From contig JANCYW010000007.1 of NCBI GenBank assembly GCA_026184775.1, positions 124,001-188,000 of the forward strand: DNA of 64,000 bases, in the 5' to 3' direction. Below, piece by piece: positions 61,439 to 64,000 of this stretch; position 1 is the stretch's first letter; every line of letters starts with the position of its first letter. A program made the position numbers and the translations under genes. The DNA comes from Cyanidium caldarium. Its lineage: Eukaryota; Rhodophyta; Bangiophyceae; Cyanidiales; Cyanidiaceae. Below the pieces are notes generated by a model. That model searched no databases and was not told the origin of the DNA. It saw only the letters and a list, made by a program, of their open reading frames with translations.

Positions 61439-62704
61439 ATGGCCTGCGCATTCACTTTCACGAGCGCTTCATGGAGGGGCAGTAGAACGGAGGGGTGCAG
61501 AGAGTTGGCCAGTCGATGCTCATCACCGCAGGCGAGCGTCTGGAGGGATGCACCTGGCGTTGCATGGCGGCGGCCGGTCGTCCGGAGGGCGTCTTCTTGG
61601 CCGCGGCTGCCCGGGCGACGGGTGTTGCACTGTCGGACGGCAGCGAGTGCCAGTGGAGGCGATGGCGGCGATAGGCAGGGGCAGCTGGAATCGGGCACTT
61701 TGAAGCATCCGCAGGTGTTGCTGACCTCGGTGGCGTATGTGGTGCTCTCGATCGTGAACCGAGTGGTGTACCGTATGAGCCTGGTGCCGATGCATCGGTA
61801 CACGTTCTTCTTGTCGCTGTTCGTGACGTTCATGTACGTGGCGGCGTATGGCACGACGCTGGCGGCGCGCCGACGCGCAGGTATTGTGGGTGAGGGGCAG
61901 TTGCGCTGGGCGCTGTCCCACCTGGGGGTGTTCGCGGTGATCGGTTCGCTGGAGGCGACCACCTTTGTGCTGGGTATGTACGCAGCGGCGACGCTGCCGG
62001 GCGCGCTGCTGAGTGTGCTGAGCCAGTCGGTACTGGTGTTTATTGCCATGGCGTCGTACTTTCTGCTCGGTCGGCGATATTCGATGCGGCAGGTGTCGGG
62101 GCTGCTGCTGGTGGTGCTCGGCGTGGTGATCTCCATCTTCCCGCAGACCGCATCGCAGCTGGCGCACGAAACCGGCGGCTTGCGCATATGGGGCATGTCG
62201 GCGGTGTTCAGCCTGTCGTACGCCTTTGCGGCGACCGCCTCGGTGCTCAAAGAGCGGGTGTTCAAGCGCAGCGGCATCGAACTCGATCTGTTCATCGTGA
62301 ACACGTTCTCCAGTCTGATGCAGCTGGCGGTTACGATTGTTGCCTTGCCGTTGTCGACGGCGCTGGCGCTGCACATGGCCCGCAGCTCCAACTTGCACGA
62401 GTATTTGGGCGGAGCGCTGAGCGCTTTCATCGGCAAAACCGGTATCTACATGCCCTGGTTGGCCATTCTGTATGTGGCCTTCAACCTCGGCTTCAACATC
62501 ACCGGCTTGCGCCTGCTCAAGATCGCCTCGGCGCTGGACGCCACGGTGGTGTCGATGGTGGCGGTGCCGCTGACGACGTTGGCGTTCTGTCTGCCGCTGC
62601 CGATTCTGGCACGCAGTCGCTTCTCGCCGGCGGTGGTGCTGGGCCTGGTGGTGTTACTGTCGGGCATATGGATGTATAATCGCCCGGCCAAGCGCGCAGA
62701 GTGA
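61439..62704 (+). CDS. CLT: CRT-like plastid transporter (CLT family)
   Basis: Drug/metabolite-type membrane carrier related to the malaria CRT protein; plant CLTs export glutathione and gamma-glutamylcysteine from plastids. The leader (about 1-80) starts MACAFTF with early Phe and is Arg/Ser/Ala-rich. Ten hydrophobic helices follow, opening with SVAYVVLSIVNRVVYRM and including GSLEATTFVLGMYAAATLPGALLSVLSQS, the typical CRT-like block, FGLSYAF-like SAVFSLSYAFAA, and FNLGFNITGLRLLKIASALDATVVSMVAVPL. An upstream in-frame ATG (61229) would overlap the glutaredoxin start. Substrate inferred from the family only; nucleotide-sugar or triose-phosphate carriers are more distant. Confidence 0.85.
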   Translation: MACAFTFTSASWRGSRTEGCRELASRCSSPQASVWRDAPGVAWRRPVVRRASSWPRLPGRRVLHCRTAASASGGDGGDRQGQLESGTLKHPQVLLTSVAYVVLSIVNRVVYRMSLVPMHRYTFFLSLFVTFMYVAAYGTTLAARRRAGIVGEGQLRWALSHLGVFAVIGSLEATTFVLGMYAAATLPGALLSVLSQSVLVFIAMASYFLLGRRYSMRQVSGLLLVVLGVVISIFPQTASQLAHETGGLRIWGMSAVFSLSYAFAATASVLKERVFKRSGIELDLFIVNTFSSLMQLAVTIVALPLSTALALHMARSSNLHEYLGGALSAFIGKTGIYMPWLAILYVAFNLGFNITGLRLLKIASALDATVVSMVAVPLTTLAFCLPLPILARSRFSPAVVLGLVVLLSGIWMYNRPAKRAE

Positions 62705-62847
62705 AAGCATAGAAAGAGGAGATGACGGGGCGATGTCGCCGAACCGATGAACCGGTGGCAGCGGCGGACGCACTCGGGCCCTCGCGACACTGACAGCCAT
62801 CTCACCTGAACACCCTTTTACGCGTCGACCGAACACTCGGCGGTGGC

Positions 62848-64000
62848 TCACGGCTGCATCGCCGACTTTTTCATGGTGCCCATGTAACGCGCCTTCTCGG
62901 CGGTGGTTTGGAAGCGGCCGTGGCCCCACTTGCTCGAGGTATCGATAAACTTGAGTTCGGTCTTCTCCTGCGCCTTGCGGCTGGTCACCGGGAAGAGCGA
63001 CTTGCGCAGGACGATGGGCCGCTTCCGGGGCCCCTGCACCGCTCCGCGCAACATGACCCAGTCCTCGCGGACGACGCCGTAATGCGGGAAACCGCCCAGC
63101 GGGGTGATACTCTTCTCCGTCAGATCGTATTCAGTGGTGGCCGATTTCGGGTCGCCGCCCTTGCCGATTCGGTACACCTTGAGGTTCATCTGGGTGCGGT
63201 GGTGGTAGCCCATCTGACCGGCACGCGGTACGCTGAACTGCACGCGCGCCGGGTGCCAAGCGCCGATGCACGCCACCCGTCGCAGGCCGCGATGCGTCTT
63301 GCGCGGCAGGCGGCGCACACCGTAGCGCGCTACGACGCCGGCGAAGCCCTTGCCTTTGGTGACGCCGATAGCGTCCACCATTTCGTCCTCGGCGAACACC
63401 TCGCGCAACGAGACGGTCTTCTCGAAGAGGCGCTCGGCGAAGTCCACCTTATCGGCCACGCTGCCGCCGTTGATCTGCACCTCCAGAATATGTGCCTTTT
63501 TCTGACGCAGGCGAAACTTGCGCTGTTGCGTGTGCACGATCAGCCGCACCACGTGGCAGTGCTTGCGGATCCGCTCCAGATCCTGCTTGTACTCACCGTT
63601 GGAGTACTTGCGAATGACATACTTGGAGAACGCCTTCTTCTTCGACTTGTACCAGTTCTTGTAGAAGCGGCGCTTGACCTCGTCGCTCAGGTGCTCTGCA
63701 AACACAGTTGCGATGGGCCGCAGCCCGCGCGGCGTCTCTGTGTACCCGATCACGCCGCACGCCACCACCGGCGGCGCCTCCAGGATGGTCACGCACTCCG
63801 CCACCTCCTTCTTGTGCGACTTGCTGCCAGGGCGATCGATCTGCCGCGTCACGTGCGTCGAGCCCGCCTTGACCACGGGGAACGCCGTCAGATGCGGCGG
63901 CGCGGACGGCCCCGGATCCTTGGGCCACGAACGCACCCGGCCGCGATGCCGCTTCGCCCGCCCGCGGGGCAGGAAACCGAGCGACCCGTGTCGCGGCGCT
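62848..64000 (-). CDS. RPL3: Cytosolic ribosomal protein uL3, 5' end cut by the window
   Basis: Large-subunit protein at the peptidyl-transferase centre. Nearly the whole protein is present; only about the first eight residues are missing, because the sequence at the edge reads [20 protein letters not shown]. Conserved stretches include [66 protein letters not shown] (with the invariant His-rich tip methylated in yeast) and [20 protein letters not shown], an insertion shared with plants. It ends [15 protein letters not shown] plus a short basic tail. The plant-like insert supports an archaeplastid origin of this genome. Confidence 0.97.
   Translation of the reverse strand, partial: APRHGSLGFLPRGRAKRHRGRVRSWPKDPGPSAPPHLTAFPVVKAGSTHVTRQIDRPGSKSHKKEVAECVTILEAPPVVACGVIGYTETPRGLRPIATVFAEHLSDEVKRRFYKNWYKSKKKAFSKYVIRKYSNGEYKQDLERIRKHCHVVRLIVHTQQRKFRLRQKKAHILEVQINGGSVADKVDFAERLFEKTVSLREVFAEDEMVDAIGVTKGKGFAGVVARYGVRRLPRKTHRGLRRVACIGAWHPARVQFSVPRAGQMGYHHRTQMNLKVYRIGKGGDPKSATTEYDLTEKSITPLGGFPHYGVVREDWVMLRGAVQGPRKRPIVLRKSLFPVTSRKAQEKTELKFIDTSSKWGHGRFQTTAEKARYMGTMKKSAMQP

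Noticed and set aside
1-64000. Mobile elements, CRISPR arrays, rRNA genes, viral remnants
   Set aside because: I looked for transposase, reverse transcriptase or integrase motifs, terminal repeats, regular spacer arrays and rRNA blocks, and saw none.
1-64000. Spliceosomal introns
   Set aside because: Every recognised gene keeps its frame through all conserved blocks without a gap, so no intron is needed. Introns limited to 5' UTRs cannot be excluded from sequence alone.

Overview
The window is a very gene-dense, clearly GC-rich stretch of a nuclear genome from a small photosynthetic eukaryote. It holds about 40 protein genes, one tRNA and no sign of mobile DNA. Every gene reads as a single uninterrupted frame, with no spliceosomal intron needed anywhere. 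Genes lie on both strands, often 20 to 250 bp apart. Magnesium chelatase subunit D, a TerC-type thylakoid protein, a plastid ketoacyl-ACP synthase and a CRT-like plastid transporter show that it is an alga. Cullin, NEDD8 E1, the ER SNARE, ceramide synthase, complex I NDUFA9 and cytosolic uL3 show that it is a nuclear genome. Six likely plastid proteins carry a phenylalanine within the first six residues, a feature of red-algal and glaucophyte transit peptides. With the compactness and lack of introns this points to a unicellular red alga, most likely Cyanidiophyceae; that assignment is inference.

Layout. 1-9.2 kb: dihydrolipoamide dehydrogenase (cut by the left edge), a ThiO-like oxidase, a SUMO protease, an aldo-keto reductase, tRNA-Gln(UUG) beside a decayed copy of its 3' end, adrenodoxin-type ferredoxin reductase and GET1. 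9.2-19.4 kb: DEG9 protease, a CUL3-type cullin, an acidic hypothetical protein, the MOCS3/UBA4 sulfur carrier E1, and two tandem CorA/Mrs2 Mg2+ channels, one with an altered GMN signature. 19.5-32.4 kb: KAS II, a thioredoxin-UBA-UBX fusion, DNA polymerase eta with a UBA domain, SND3/PHO88, UBA3, an ER syntaxin, TerC, sterol C4-methyl oxidase and a FemAB/GNAT-like protein. 32.7-44.4 kb: UBE3C-type HECT ligase, ChlD, farnesyl diphosphate synthase, NDUFA9, gamma-glutamyltransferase and lysyl-tRNA synthetase. 44.4-64 kb: a hypothetical protein, RRN3, topoisomerase IB, a Tom7-like small frame, the P5A ATPase SPF1, a DUF3598-like protein, ceramide synthase, a small coiled-coil protein, an AlkB-type alkane monooxygenase, PRPP synthetase, a CGFS glutaredoxin, a CRT-like transporter and ribosomal protein uL3 (cut by the right edge).

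There is no operon logic, but themes recur. Ubiquitin-like pathways are heavily represented (SUMO protease, NEDD8 E1 plus its cullin substrate, URM1 E1, a HECT ligase and two UBA proteins). So is ER membrane biology (GET1, SND3, SPF1, Ufe1-like syntaxin, ceramide synthase, sterol oxidase). Plastid magnesium and chlorophyll (ChlD, possibly an Mrs2 channel) and mitochondrial redox functions (LPD, ferredoxin reductase, NDUFA9, perhaps glutaredoxin) are the others. The most unusual items are the thioredoxin-UBA-UBX fusion, polymerase eta ending in UBA plus a PIP-like motif, the TMN-for-GMN Mrs2 paralog, the eukaryotic AlkB, and the partial tRNA-Gln duplication.
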